Positions 33,915 through 46,101 of a stretch of DNA of 64,000 bases are shown here, piece by piece. The position numbers and the translations under genes were made by a program. Origin of the DNA: Branchipolynoe longqiensis (lineage: Eukaryota; Annelida; Polychaeta; Phyllodocida; Polynoidae); NCBI GenBank assembly GCA_030323885.1, contig CM059199.1, positions 38,510,590-38,574,589 on the forward strand. Reading direction: 5' to 3'. The notes under the pieces are model-generated. The model ran no database searches, had not been told where the DNA came from, and saw only the letters and a list, made by a program, of their open reading frames with translations. The number at the start of each line of letters is the position of its first letter. Within the stretch, counting starts at the first letter, position 1.

Positions 33915-34400
33915 TAGGGGGGTGATGAAAATGGGAAATATTGCGCCTAGAGCGGGACTCGAACCCACATCTCTTTGCACTCCATTACACCAGCTAGGCT
34001 CCCTGATATCACCATACTATCCATGCCTACCTGTCTATGTGGCTCCTTGCCTGAGACTTGCAGACTACTACACTTGTCCCCCTGGAATTGTAAGTCATTT
34101 ATTGCTTACACTTACATACATACAGGTAATCCACCTATACGCATACATACATAGGGCAGGTTCAACAACCATACAGCGCATAGCTTGTATAGCATCATGG
34201 TCACGGCAACCAGTGTCGTGTGGGTGATGAAAATGGGAAATATTGTGCCTAGAGCAGGACTCAAACCCATATCTCTTTGAACTCTGGGCCAGTGTGCTAA
34301 CCAATACACCACCTAGGATCCCTGATATCACCATACTACCCACGCCTACCTGTCTATATGGCTCCATGCCTGAGAGGTCAGTGCATACCACTACAGTAGT
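33915..34400 (-). mobile_element. SINE-B, two units in tandem
   Basis: Third locus with the same paired layout, about 302 bp apart; the right-to-left second unit has lost 18 bp of the anticodon region (CTTTGCACTCCATTACACC). Confidence 0.75.
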
Positions 34401-34452
34401 AGTGCATATATAGTACAGACATTTTAGTGTATTTATGAGTATAATATATATA

Positions 34453-34630
34453 CAGTTAAACCTCTCTAAATCGACCGACCAGACGACCGACATTAAGTGG
34501 TCCATCTAGGGAGCTGGTCGGTTTAAATAGTTAGACTATCCTTAGAATTGTATTGTTAGGACCCAAATAAAGCGATCGATATAGGGGAGTGGTCGATCTG
34601 TTGAGGGGTCGGTATAGAGAGGTTTTACTG
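34453..34630. mobile_element. TIR-3 MITE, 178 bp, TA duplication
   Basis: Ends CAGTTAAACCTCTCTAAATC and AGAGAGGTTTTACTG between TA dinucleotides. Confidence 0.8.
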
Positions 34631-34945
34631 TATATATAAATATATAAATAACTGCTTGCATATGTGAGAATACAAAAGTTAGTGGTTGAGTAGTCTTTTA
34701 ATCTCTGGCAAGGATTATAGGCCCTTGCCCACAAAAAAAAGAAAAGGTTCTCTGGTGCGACTGACACTTGTCGCCACTTGTTGGAGGGGAGGTGGGCCAC
34801 AGCTGGCGACACCAGTCAAGTGTGGAGTCTTATGGAGAATATATGGAAATAAATATAATATAATAATATAATAATATAATGGAAACAATTCCCTTCATAG
34901 TTGTATGCTCGAATAATTCGTTATATATCAGATATGTCATATATA

Positions 34946-35893
34946 GCATAATACAGTCATATCTATTACATTCTATGTATATCTACAGGAAATGGATATA
35001 TATATATATATACTCATATGTAAGGCTGCTCAGTTAAAAGAGCTGCTCAACTAGCTAATTACTTACAGGTGCACTATTGTACAAAGAGGTTCTCAGCTCT
35101 GTGGCGGTGTTAATCCTACATGGCGACCGGATTAGTTCACAGAGACCTCACTAGGCCGCGCCGGCTCATATATAGTCATCAAACAGCGCCCCATGTGTGT
35201 GCATTGGGGGAGACATGCCGGTCTCTCAATTTCACCTTCATGACCAGCTTAAACCTGCTATATATGTACATAGCATACACCTTTTTAATTAGCTTTGTTA
35301 ATATAATAATACTACATTATTAAATAATTCATTACTTATATGAATATAAATTATAATGATTTACCCACGTGATATATATACACATATATATTCTTAATTA
35401 GCTTTGTTAATATAATAATATTCAATGATTTAATTATTCATTAAGTATATGAATATGGTGATTTTCTCAAGTGATATATATATATATATATATATATAAA
35501 CAGTTGGCCGCATTGAACAGAAACAATAAGAAACAACAAGCCAACTGACCTGGTTGAGAAGAGTATATATTCTCTGGCAGGAATATAGATAATTGCCCAC
35601 CTGAAGTAAACAATTTTGTACCGTCAGAGTGGGTCGGGAGGCGATAATGGCCAGACACAGCTGGCTTATATGAGGTCAGAGTCCCTGAGAGGTGGCGCCA
35701 CCTGGCCAAACCTGGAACTAAACAATGTCATACACTAGCTGTGGTTCACCATTTAACAATACAGATATAACTGAAGATGGTAGTGTCCTTGTAGTAGACC
35801 AGCGTGCCAGAACACCCCTGGACCCTTCAGGACTGCGACTAGGTGGGATGCATATATCATGTATATATATATATATATATATATTAGTTTTGT
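34946..35893. other. AT-rich DNA with microsatellites
   Basis: Several (TA)n runs (34998-35010, 35473-35500, 35865-35885) and a duplicated block with TTAATTAGCTTTGTTAATAT at 35284 and 35394. No gene evidence. Confidence 0.5.
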
Positions 35894-36246
35894 TAAAGCT
35901 GCATAGTCCGATGAAGCATCAAATTTCCAAAACCAAAATAATTATATAGATTTGACTCTACATATGTAACTTAGATATTGATGCACATATTAAGCATTTA
36001 TTGCCACATAGAAGGGAACACTGAGACAATTTGATAGAACCTGTTACTGTTGAAGCCTATGGTGTCAGAGTTTTGGCGTGCTTGCCAAAACTAAGTTTAC
36101 ATGTTTGAATTTCAAATATCTCAAAACATATCCATTTAAAATTAAAGTTATTTAAACCTGAAATAAGGTAGATTATAATGATCAATTTAATATATTTATC
36201 TCAGAAAAATTACCAAAACGCAAAATCATCGGACTATGCAACTTTA
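35894..36246. mobile_element. TIR-2 MITE, 353 bp, inverted relative to the 27-kb copy
   Basis: Ends TAAAGCTGCATAGTCCGATG and CATCGGACTATGCAACTTTA. Confidence 0.75.
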
Positions 36247-36699
36247 ATATTGCCCACATATTCATTATGCATGTGTATATATATTTTGTCATAATCAAGC
36301 GATTTATATGCAGTCAGATATCTACTTAACAGTACATATATATACATATATATATTATGCCAGGGTATGTATATATATATATATGTATATAAAACGACAT
36401 ATCTCTATAATATTACGTAGTTTTTCTGTGATAGGAAGTTGAACTCTGAATTTTCAATTACAATATATATAGATAGAACAGAAAACCCGTACTCTCAAAT
36501 ACATATATATAATATATATAGTGATATTCCAGATAATACGATTTGATTAAGAATGCATACTTTAACAGCATTTTTAATCTTTACAATCTGTTCCGTCAAT
36601 ATAATTCCAATAAAAATACAGCCATGTAGGTGGCAATATCCGAGCACACATCGTGATATACTACTTTTATTCGGTTGACTGCTACAATGCACTATCCTT

Positions 36700-36776
36700 T
36701 GCACACCTATTATTCGGATCTCCTAATTTCCCAAAACAGGAGAGGGACGCTCCACTTATTCGGCCATTCCATCTGG
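36700..36776 (-). mobile_element. SINE-A head fragment
   Basis: First-type head only (GGCCGAATAAGTGGAGCGTC on the minus strand), isolated next to the CACACTCACC array. Confidence 0.5.
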
Positions 36777-36842
36777 TACCTATTATTAACAGGGTGTTGA
36801 CGTATATGTGCCGTACAATGTATTATACAAATATAAATAATG

Positions 36843-38245
36843 TACCACACTCGCCACTCACACTCGCTACACTCACCACACACACACTCACCGCACACAC
36901 TCACCACACACACTCACCACAAACACTCTCTCCACACGCACCACACTCACCGTTCACACCCGCCCACTCACCACACACACACTCACCACACTCACCACAC
37001 ACACTCACCACACACACTGACAACACACTCTCATGACACACACACACACTCACCACACACACTCACCACACACTCTCATGACACACACGCACCTACTCAC
37101 CACACACACTCACCACACACACTCACCACACACACTCACCACACACACTCACCACACCCACACTCACCACACACACATCCACTCACTCCACTCACCACCC
37201 ATCCCACCCTCCCACACTCACCACCCCCATTCACCACACCCACTCACCACACACATACTCACCACACACACACTCACCACGCATACCACACTCACCATAC
37301 ACTTACCCCACACACACTCACCATACACACCCCACTCACCATACACACCCACATACTCACCAGACTCACCCACTCACCGCACTTACCACACCCCCCACCC
37401 TCCCACACTCACCCTGCACACTCACTACACACACTCATCACACACACCCTCACCACACACACACTCACCACACACATACCCCACTCACAATACACACCTG
37501 CACACTCACCGCACATACACACTCACCACACTAACCACACCCCCCGCCCTCCCACACTCACCACACACATTCACCACACACACTCACCACACTCAACACA
37601 CCCCCAACCCTCCCATACTCACCACACACACTCACACTCACCAAACACACCACACTCACCGTACACACCCGCACACTCACCACACACACAAACACTCACC
37701 ACCACACCCCCAGCCCTCTCCCACTCACCACACTCACTCCCACTCACCAAACACACCACACTCACCGTACACACCCGCACACTCACCACACACACAAACA
37801 CTCACCACCACACCCCCAACCCTCTCTCACTCACCACACTCACTCACACTCACCAAACACACCACACTCACCGTACACACCCGCACACTCACCACACACA
37901 CACAAACACTCACCACCACACCCCCCACCCTCCCACACTCACCACACACACACCTTCCAACGAGGCACCACTAATTACCCGCCGCCTGTCCACGGCTTAT
38001 GAACACCGTACACACCCACACACTCACCACACACACACACTCACCACCACACCCCCAACCCTCTCCCACTCACCACACTCACTCACACTCACCAAACACA
38101 CCACACTCACCGTACACACCCGCACACTCACCACACACACAAACACTCACCACCACACCCCCCACCCTCCCACACTCACCACACACACACCTTCCAACGA
38201 GGCACCACTAATTACCCGCCGCCTGTCCACGGCTTATGAACCCGG
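36843..38245. repeat. CACACTCACC minisatellite with embedded 240-bp duplicated unit
   Basis: Built of ACACTCACCAC units. The last part contains a larger unit, ending with the non-repetitive CCTTCCAACGAGGCACCACT and CTGTCCACGGCTTATGAAC, present at 37949-38003 and again at 38190-38242. Thr/His-rich frames here are by-products. Confidence 0.85.
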
Positions 38246-39130
38246 CCTTGGACGATCGAGTGGCCGCCAAGCTACTTTGAAAGATACATCACCACCCCGG
38301 AAATAGATCCATGGTGCCGGAGTGATTATTGGCACAATAAATCTTCGCATCATTGCGCTTCGGAACCAGCGGGCCCCGGGGGAAGTCGGCAGCCGGACTA
38401 CCAATTCACCGATCATTTGGCGCAGAAATGAGGATTTTCTTATATTTTTTTTATTTTTTTTTTATTTTCTTTTTTTTTTACCAAGTATACAACAATTAAA
38501 AAAAAAAAGGAGAAACAAATCACTGGACAATGAAGTCACGGGAAAAAACAAGTTCCAATTCTTGTCCGTTGCATAAACAGAGGAATTGCAGATGTGCACG
38601 GCTCTTCAGTCATGGTTCACTCGATAAACAGCTTCATAAGAGGTGTGATTTTACAAGCACAAGTTCACTCAGAAATGTTCTGATGATAATGCATGTGAAG
38701 ACAATGTTTGTGAGAAGCATGCAAATGCAAATGAATGAATGAAAAAAAACATGGCAAAATAGAGCGCAATGAGGGGGGGGGTGGGCATCTGTTTTGTTAC
38801 AAACCTTCTGCTCATAATGGTGTCATTTTACTATATTTCTCTCTTAATGTCACTTTTATAAACATATTGGATGCCTTAATTAATCTGTTTGTCCGGTGAA
38901 TTTTTTGAAGGTTTGAACAAACAAAACAATTGTGTTCTGCATGGAATTTTAGGAATTGTAAGATACAAAGTTATGAGCAAAGGGTTTTGCCCATTGGGAG
39001 TTTAATGGCTATTCAAATTCAATTTAAGAAAGTGCTTATCCATGAAGTGAATTTTCAGCTGAGAGAGATTGTAATGAACACAATGAATGTAATTAGAATA
39101 CAATGGTGACAATTTTCATTTTTGACCTGT
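38246..39130. other. GC-rich segment then AT-rich DNA, unassigned
   Basis: 38246-38430 is GC-rich, non-repetitive, and ends TTTGGCGCAGAAATGAGG, which resembles a primer binding site but has no LTR that I can define. 38435-38510 is a T-rich and A-rich tract; the rest is featureless. Confidence 0.4.
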
Positions 39131-39138
39131 ATCTAGGA

Positions 39139-39870
39139 CTCGTCCTCCTCTTGCCCCTCTTCCTCCTATCCCTCCTCTTGCCCTTCTCCCTCCTTTCCCT
39201 GCTGTCCCTCCTCTCCTTCCTCTACCTCCTTTCCCTCCTTCCCCTCCTGTCCCTCCTTTCCCTCCTTTCCCTCCTTTTCCTCCTTTCCCTCCTGTCCCTC
39301 CCGTCCCTCCTCTCGCTCTTCTCCCTCCTCTTGCCCCTCTCGCTCCTGTCCCTCCTTTGCCTCCTCTCCCTCCTCTCCCTCCTCTTGCCCATCTCCCTCC
39401 TGTCTCTCCTGCCCCTCCTCTCCCTCCTTTCCCTCCTGTCCCTCCTGTCTCTCCTGCCTCTCCTCTCCTTCCTGTCCCTCCTGTCCCTCCTCTCGCTCCT
39501 CTCCCTCCTCTTGCCCCTCTCGCTCCTCTCGCTCCTCTCCCTCCTCTCCCTCCTCTTGCCCATCTCCCTCCTGACCCTCCTCTCCCTCCTTTCCCTCCTG
39601 TCCCTCCTGTCTCTCCTGCCTCTCCTCTCCCTCCTCTCCCTCCTGTCCCTCCTGTCCCTTCTGTCCCTCTTCCCCCTCCTTTCCCTCCTGTCCCTCCTGT
39701 CCCTCCTCTCCCTCCTCTTGCAACTCCCCCTCCTTTCCCTCCTGTTCCTCCTCTCCCTTCTTTCCCTCCTCTCGCTCCTGTCCCTCCTCTCCCTCCTGTC
39801 CCTCCTTCCCTCCGGTCCCTCCTCTCGCTCCTCTCCCTCCTGTCCCTCCTCTCCCTTCTCTCCCTCCTTT
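39139..39870. repeat. Polypyrimidine CCCTCCTCT tract, about 730 bp
   Basis: Nearly pure C/T on the plus strand, in imperfect 9- to 15-bp units (CCTCCTGTCCCTCCTTTCC). Frames encode Leu-Leu-Ser-Leu or Pro-Pro-Leu repeats and are not taken as genes. Confidence 0.9.
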
Positions 39871-39917
39871 TGATTGAGACTATTCACATATACATGAATA
39901 AATTAGCATATTATAAA

Positions 39918-40232
39918 TAGACCGGACGGCGGTGACTGAATCGATAGGACCGCAGTCTGGTTTCCACCGCAGGAGTGAGGTGCTGGGTTTGAACCCCGGC
40001 GTCGCCAAACAAATTTCTTACAAAATTGATAATGGTCGCCACCTGGCCTAGTGCTCGGCATTAATAGGATAGGATAGGGTGAAGACAAGGGAGCTCAGCA
40101 CCAGGATAATATAACTGAGTGGCATACCGGGGATTAGGGTGGGGCAGCACCATCATGTCTCCGTGAATATGCATTTCATAAGCCAGTACCCATCATGATA
40201 TGACCTTATATGTTGCTAAGGCGGAAATCCCC
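39918..40232 (+). mobile_element. SINE-A variant with a divergent head
   Basis: The head (GGCGGTGACTGAATCGATAGG ends at the A box; GGGTTTGAACCCCGGCG is the B box) is longer and unlike the two common types. The body is about 80 percent like other copies. It directly adjoins the truncated gypsy fragment. Confidence 0.65.
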
Positions 40233-40278
40233 CAATAAGGAAACATTAATAATTTTCGAAGTCGATTGTCATGTTCTA

Positions 40279-41683
40279 TGCTCCCTAGGACCCCCACCTT
40301 CCCCGCCGCCCCCCTCAGAGGGCGCCAGTGAACGCGGCGAGCTACCCGCGGAAACCGGGCGCGCACTATGCACTGGATACCGCGTCTCGCAGTCATCCAA
40401 CCGCATAGACTCAGTAACCCGTGCATTACTCTCCCCAAGCTCCAAACGGCGCTGAAACGCTAGTTTCTCAGCCTGAAAAGCTGCGCGCTCACTTACAAGA
40501 ATCGCCAGAGCAGAATTAATGCCACTCCTCTCGGCAGCTAGCAACCGTTCACATCTCCGATTTTCATCCTGTAACTGACCATTCAGCGCCTCCCGCATAG
40601 ACAAATCCTCCGTCTGTTTCGTGAATGCAACTTGATGCTCTTCCACCAACATCCGATTAGACTTTGCCTCTTCTGCGGAAACACGCCGCGCCGCGCTTAG
40701 CTCTGCTAACTCGCGCGCGAAGGCGGCAGCATTGGAGACTCTTAATTCATCCAACGACCGCCTCTCCTCCGCCATCCGGTCAAACTGGACCCGCTTCCAA
40801 GCCCGCAGACGGGGGATTCGCATCTCCTCCTGACGCTCTACCTCCGACTGCGACCCAGAAAACGTACGACCCATAACTAAATCATGCTCTAACGTAAACG
40901 TCAACGAGTCATCAGCTACGAACCCTGTCTCCAATGCCAGGGAACTCTCCCTACGACAGGGATCCCGGGGACCTGCATGCTCAGCTCCCGTCCCCACAGA
41001 ACAGAACTCCCCCACGGCGAATACTCCAGTGGTATGCCTCCCACAGAACCCCCGCGTCCAGCCAGACCTAAGTCCTCATGACACACGATTGAACTGCTAC
41101 CCTCATGTACACCCGACCCCGAATCACTACTGATCGACAGAGACTGCATATCATCAAGAGCGAAGCCCACTTTCATCGCACTCCCCGTAATGCCCTCCCC
41201 AGTATTTCTATCAACTGAGAGAACATCTCGCACTGCTATTGATGGCGCAACATTTTTCAACGCCGCGCCACCACTATCAGAATGAGTGCCCAACCGCGCA
41301 TCACACCCACCACCCTGTATCGCCACCGGTGTAAACAACGGCGCAATACCTGGCGGCGGACTGCCACTCAGTCGGGCTAACTGCGTCCAATAGCTATCAG
41401 CACCCTCAGCACTTTTAGGCGACACCACCGGTACTAGCGCGGGAGCGGCTACGCCCCCCCCACTCACTGACACCTGGCGTCGGTCCCCTACAACGCCGGC
41501 ACCTGTATTAGGAATGAACGTTAAAACATCAACATCCCTATCAGGTGAACTGTAAGCGTGGTCCGGTGTACTCACCGTAGAAGCGTCCACGCTTACCGGC
41601 GACCCTACTGCGCTGGGGTTCCCTGTACCATCATTTTGGTACTGGCGCCCACTACGCAGTTGGCCGGCCGTCGCTCCCTCCAT
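40279..41683 (-). pseudogene. gag: Truncated gypsy gag, second copy
   Basis: The region is homologous to the Gag-like frame at 58925-60669, starting MEGATAGQLRSGRQYQ. Two overlapping frames (40916-41683, and below it down to 40279) show a frame break near 41000-41015. The break is at a different place from the one in the long copy, so both decayed independently. The Arg/Glu/Ala coiled-coil part is readable without interruption. Homology to the long copy ends at about 40279, next to SINE-A sequence; pol and the 3' LTR are absent. Confidence 0.75.
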
Positions 41684-41779
41684 AACTACAAATTACGAAG
41701 AGAACCTACCTTCGGAGTCCATGGCCCAGGTCCAATACTCACCCCCTTACGCAGAAGGCAAGCTGGCTCACGGCACCAA

Positions 41780-42114
41780 TGTAATGGCCCACGGCCCTCC
41801 GACTCTCACTCTTTCACACGGAAGAACACCAAGATTCAATTCAGTGTACGCTTCACCTTGGGTTTATTGAACCATCTGCTCTCCGCGGCGTCAGTAGTTG
41901 TCTGACCCGCCCCCTGACTCGCCAGATCCCACATCGACTCTATAGGTGTGTGTGGGGGGGTGGGTCAACCACACGCAGTAGAGGTCAGCCCAGTTGGGGT
42001 CTGACCGGTGGTGACCCGTGCCGCCACCTAGCGCAGTGTAGTGGTACTGCGCTGATGGCGTCGTAGTCTCCGCTGCTACCGCGTGATAGTAGACCTCATG
42101 TTCAGACTACTACA
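41780..42114 (-). repeat. 5' LTR of a second, truncated gypsy copy
   Basis: This 335-bp TG...CA repeat is homologous to the LTRs at 46784 and 60765 but more diverged, notably around the ACTCTTTCACAC segment and near 42035-42060. It is followed leftward by the same PBS and a gag remnant. Confidence 0.9.
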
Positions 42115-42364
42115 CTATTAGTATAATCTATCAGTGATTGCTTAATTACTTATGTATTTATTTATTGACTGGGACTACCTGTGGATGTACAATAATATAT
42201 TATTAGTAGTGCTCATTACGTATTGATTGTCTAATTAGTAATGCCATCCCTTAGTACTTAATTAAACAACAATTCATTACTCATTATTTCCTATGGATTT
42301 ATAATGTTGTCCTAATACAATTTCCGTTTACATGTTAATTCGAGGAAGGAAGCCAGAGACTGCG

Positions 42365-42660
42365 TGTGAGTAAAGAACATGTTTATTGACAGTGAGGGAG
42401 GGCTACACAAGGGGGGTCAGTCCAGCTCATCAATGTCGATTGGGGCCTCCGTAGGCCCCGGAGACTCTGAGGCCGCCGGAGCCGACCCCTACGAAGTAGT
42501 CCTTCAAAAAGAGGGTGTGTGGGAGTGGTGAACTGAATGCGGCGTGAGGAACCGAAACCGAATGCCCGATGCGGGGGGGGGGGGGGGTTCTCGGGTGGTG
42601 ATCGTCCAGGCCGCTTGGTGCATGGTGGGTCTCTGGCTTCCCCCGATTCAACCACAATTC
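42365..42660 (-). other. Possible 3' end of an unidentified transcript or LTR
   Basis: Minus-strand AATAAA at 42382-42387 follows a GC-rich stretch with a 15-G run (42573-42587 on the plus strand). The two open frames here change register at the G run, and neither product is recognised. Confidence 0.25.
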
Positions 42661-42679
42661 GGAATTATGCACCAATCTG

Positions 42680-43640
42680 TGAGTAATCACTCCAACATTA
42701 CTCTCTATATATGTTCATGTTTGGATAACGATGAATATATTATCCCCTAGATTTCTCTATTTGCGTAATCACTACTACAATATTCACGACCTGCTTATAT
42801 TTAGGTATGCCTTACTACATTACCCCCTACATCTTTATAATTGGGTTAACATTACATTGGCTAATTATGATCACTACTGCACAGCGGCGAAAACAAGTGC
42901 ATGCACTTAACCGTTATGAGCACAATCAACAAACAATCATAACAAAATATGAATATAAAATACTACACTATCATCGAAGGATGATGAAAATATCATGGAC
43001 AAAGAAGATCACCAACAAAGAAAAATTAAAAATAAGAAAAGCTTGTTTGCCACTATACAGACAAAGAAACTTATTTATTTTGGCCACATCATTCGTCAGA
43101 GTTCAATATACCGTACATTGTTGGAAGGGAAGGTGAATGGCAGCAGAGGGAGGGGGAGACCAAGAACATCATGGTTTACAAATATTTCACAGTGGACATG
43201 CTTGAATTATTCACAGTCTATCAGAACAGCACAACATCGGGACAAGTGGAGAACCATTGCATCCAACCCTCGACTAGAGGATGGAACTATTGATTGATTG
43301 ATCATCTATATATTTACACTTTTGAAATCATGACTATGTTATCCCACACTTGTTTATATTTGGGTAATCATTCCTACATTACTCCATTCATGTTCATATT
43401 TGTGTAATCATCACAACATTGTCCCCTATTTGTTTATATTTGTGTAATTATCATTGCCTTGTCCCAGTATGTCTATTTGTGTGTACTTATTACTACATTA
43501 CCTCCTAGTTCTTTATCATGTTGTAATCATTACTATTTTGTCACCTGCAAGTTTCTAGTTAAATAATAATGTCTAAATTAGCCCTTACTTGTTTATATTT
43601 ATGTAAGCATTACCTAATTAAACCCTACATGAAGAGTTCA
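42680..43640. repeat. About 42-bp AT-rich satellite, interrupted
   Basis: Diverged tandem units of the form TGTTTATATTTGTGTAATCA followed by TTACTACATTACCCCCTA occupy 42680-42860 and 43310-43640. More units reappear at 43870-43897 and 44292-44350. A LINE tail (42940-43300) and a solo DIRS terminus (43898-44291) are inserted into the array. Confidence 0.65.
42940..43300 (+). pseudogene. LINE C-terminal fragment
   Basis: The reading frame matches the C-terminal tail common to many LINE polyproteins: MMKISWTKKITNKEKLK, then KKLIYFGHIIRQSS, GRGRGRPRTSW and AQHRDKWRTIASNPRLEDG. The frame shifts once near 43000. The 3' end carries a TTGATTGATTGATC microsatellite tail. It differs from the 16-kb LINE in sequence and tail, so it is a second family. 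It sits inside the 42-bp satellite. Confidence 0.75.
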
Positions 43641-43897
43641 TGCGCAAGTCCCCTAAAATGCCAATTCACATTTTAAAGTGCAATAACAGATTTTTACATG
43701 ATGGTGATTTTAATTCTCACTAATTCTACTTTTGTTGTGATGAAATGATTATGGAGCAATCAACAAAGAAATGGGAATGTACAAAACATGAATTTGTTGA
43801 AGGTTTCACTCCAATCAGTATCTCCATTTTTGAAATCTCGTTTACACGGTTTTGTGCTTGAACTATTCACATGTTTATATTTGTGTAATCATTATGA

Positions 43898-44291
43898 CAT
43901 TGTCCATGTTGCTCGCAACGTGGGTAATTGAGCGTGCGAGACTGACACACACTCAGTAACTATGAACGCCATCTCTGGCACATTCTACCATTGTCTCATT
44001 AAAAAATAAATGGTCCCCACTCAATGCACCATCTAGCGTAATTCTCATTACCAAATCGTGACGTATTACAAATCCAGATACTTCAACCAGAGCGTTTCAA
44101 TCGATCGGACGTGCTTTCTCCAGTTTAGATTCACTGTCCCACCCAACCCAACTACTGTAAGAACTGTCTCTATAGGGTTAAGTGCTTGGAAACCTCAAAC
44201 TCTAAATCTCATATCATGACTTTAACTGTAACAAGCTGAATTAGAAGAATAAATGCCACTATATACTGTACTGGTCTTGTGTCGATCAATT
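43898..44291 (+). mobile_element. Solo terminus (A-B) of a related DIRS-order element
   Basis: The start (ATTGTCCATGTTGCTCGCAA) matches the A repeat of the 48-kb element, including the palindromic core. The pyrimidine-rich spacer and the GGGTTAAGTGCTTG...CAATT end at 44175-44291 match repeat B. No ORFs lie between. An A-B remnant is what recombination between A1 and A2 would leave, the counterpart of a solo LTR. It interrupts the 42-bp satellite. Confidence 0.75.
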
Positions 44292-44579
44292 ATCCCCGAC
44301 ACTGTTAGATTTGTGTAATCAGCACTAAAGTATCCCCTACATTTTTATATTGGGTGAATTGGTCCAAAGCTACAGGAGTCTGCATCACTTGTAGAGCTAT
44401 ATGTGCCAGTGGTGTTGAGCAGCAGTAGTCAGCAGAGGAAACTAGATGTTCAGACATTTGTATTCAATGGTGAAGAGTCCTTTTGTCAGCGAGGAAGCGC
44501 TGGTCTTACGGCCATACATTGAATGTAGTGCTTTGCATATATAAATACGTACAGACCGAATCTCCCAGGACTACCAACA

Positions 44580-45020
44580 TTGGAAAGGAGGGATAGGATG
44601 TAGAGGAAGGAGAGGAGGTCAAGTAGAGTGTAGGGAGAGGAGGGGCGAGGAGGGAGAGGTTGGAGGGAGAGGTTGGAGGAGGGAGAGGAGAGGGTGAGGG
44701 AGAGGGGGGGATGAGGGAGAGGAGGGAGAGGAGGGAGAGGAGGGAGAGGAGGGAGAGGAGGGAGAGGAGGGAGAGGAGGGAGAGGAAGGATATAGAGGAG
44801 GGATAGCAGGGAAAGGAGGGAAAGGGGAAAGAGGAGGGAGAGGAGGGAGAAGAGGGAGAGGAGGGAGAGGAAGGAGAGGAAGGAAATCAAGGGGAAGAGG
44901 GCGAGGAGTGAGGTAAGGGAGAGGAGGGAGAGGAGGTAGAGGATGGAGAGTAGGGAGAGCGGAGATGAGAGAGGGGATAGAGGATATGGAGAGAAGAGAG
45001 GGAGGAGACAGGAGAGAGGT
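44580..45020. repeat. Polypurine GGAGAGGAGG tract, about 440 bp
   Basis: Nearly pure G/A on the plus strand, unit GGAGAGGAGGGAGAGGAGG; the opposite strand has the composition of the 39-kb CT tract. Confidence 0.85.
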
Positions 45021-45134
45021 GGAATGATGCTGAGAATGATAATAGTGGAGAGAAGGGACAGCGTTCTATATGTAAATATCTATGTGTCTATCTCGGTCTA
45101 TATATGCACACATATATATACATAAATATACACG

Positions 45135-45275
45135 ATTGCCGAATCCGTAGGTGCACTGGCTGGCTTCTGGTACAGGCGGTCGTGGGTTCGACGCCAGGTC
45201 GAATCAAACTAATGACTTCCAAAATGTATGCTTATACAGATAGATAATTTGGCGGTCCGCACTAATATGATAGGG
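45135..45275 (+). mobile_element. SINE-A-like head with short body
   Basis: GATTGCCGAATCCGTAGGTG and GTGGGTTCGACGCCAGG give A and B boxes; body homology fades after AATGACTTCC. Confidence 0.5.
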
Positions 45276-45487
45276 TGATGACTGTGATATATGCGTAATA
45301 GACATCCAGACACGTGGGTAATATATGTTAATGAGATGCATGATGTTCTAGACAGTGAGCGAAACAAAGGAGTATGTAAATGAGATGACGTCATGGAAAG
45401 TTTAGCCAGCATTTCAGTGAGCCCTGAACGGGAATAAACCATTCAGTATCCAGAAGTCAAAGTGTTAGGTTGTTGTACTTTCACAAT

Positions 45488-46024
45488 GACTAGCTTGCTC
45501 AGTATCAGGATAGTGTGAGTGAGTGTGATATTGGTTCATGGTTCCGTTGGGATCGTCTTCCACTGAGACAGCTCTATTATGTCGGCATACTATGCACTGT
45601 TAAAAGTGGCTGCTTATGATCTTACATGTTTATCAACATCATCATCAATCCATTAATCGTGAGGTCATTACAGAGATAACTTTGCACTTTTCAACCAGTT
45701 TTCTCCCTTTTCTCCAGTTCTTCTCTGCCCTCTGGGACTTTTCCAAACTCCAGGCCTGTCCCCACCATGACCTACTTACTGGACGAGGTTCGAAACCCAG
45801 CAAAGTCAAGCCAATGTTTTCCAAAATTGATTATTCTGTATGCATTACTAGGATAATGCAAAGGCTGGTTAGCTCAGTGTCAGGATAATGTGAATGGAGC
45901 AGGATATCGGGTCATGGTTCCATCAGCGTGGTATACCAGTTGGGCAGCACGATAAGGTCGTCATGAGCGCACACTGTAAAAAGTTGGTACCCATCCTGAT
46001 ATGACCTTGAATGTTCCTGGGACA
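45488..46024 (+). mobile_element. Two consecutive SINE-A copies, the second with a partial head
   Basis: 45488-45625 is a headless body fragment. 45770-46024 starts at the B box (AGGTTCGAAACCC) and runs to CTTGAATGTTCCTGGGAC. Confidence 0.55.
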
Positions 46025-46101
46025 AATTACTGATCGGGCTACTGCATGTGATAATTATATGGGCATTGTTGTTAATACATATATAAATGCAAAAACACAT
46101 T

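Noticed and set aside
36840..38306. 488-residue Thr/His/Pro-rich open frame
   Set aside because: It is the translation of the CACACTCACC array; parallel frames are equally open and codons track the repeat.
39103..39887. Long Leu/Ser, Pro/Leu and Glu/Gly/Arg frames on both strands
   Set aside because: All come from the CT tract, which has no stop codons in several frames; no start context or domain.
44486..44890. Leu/Pro-rich frame on the minus strand
   Set aside because: By-product of the GA tract.
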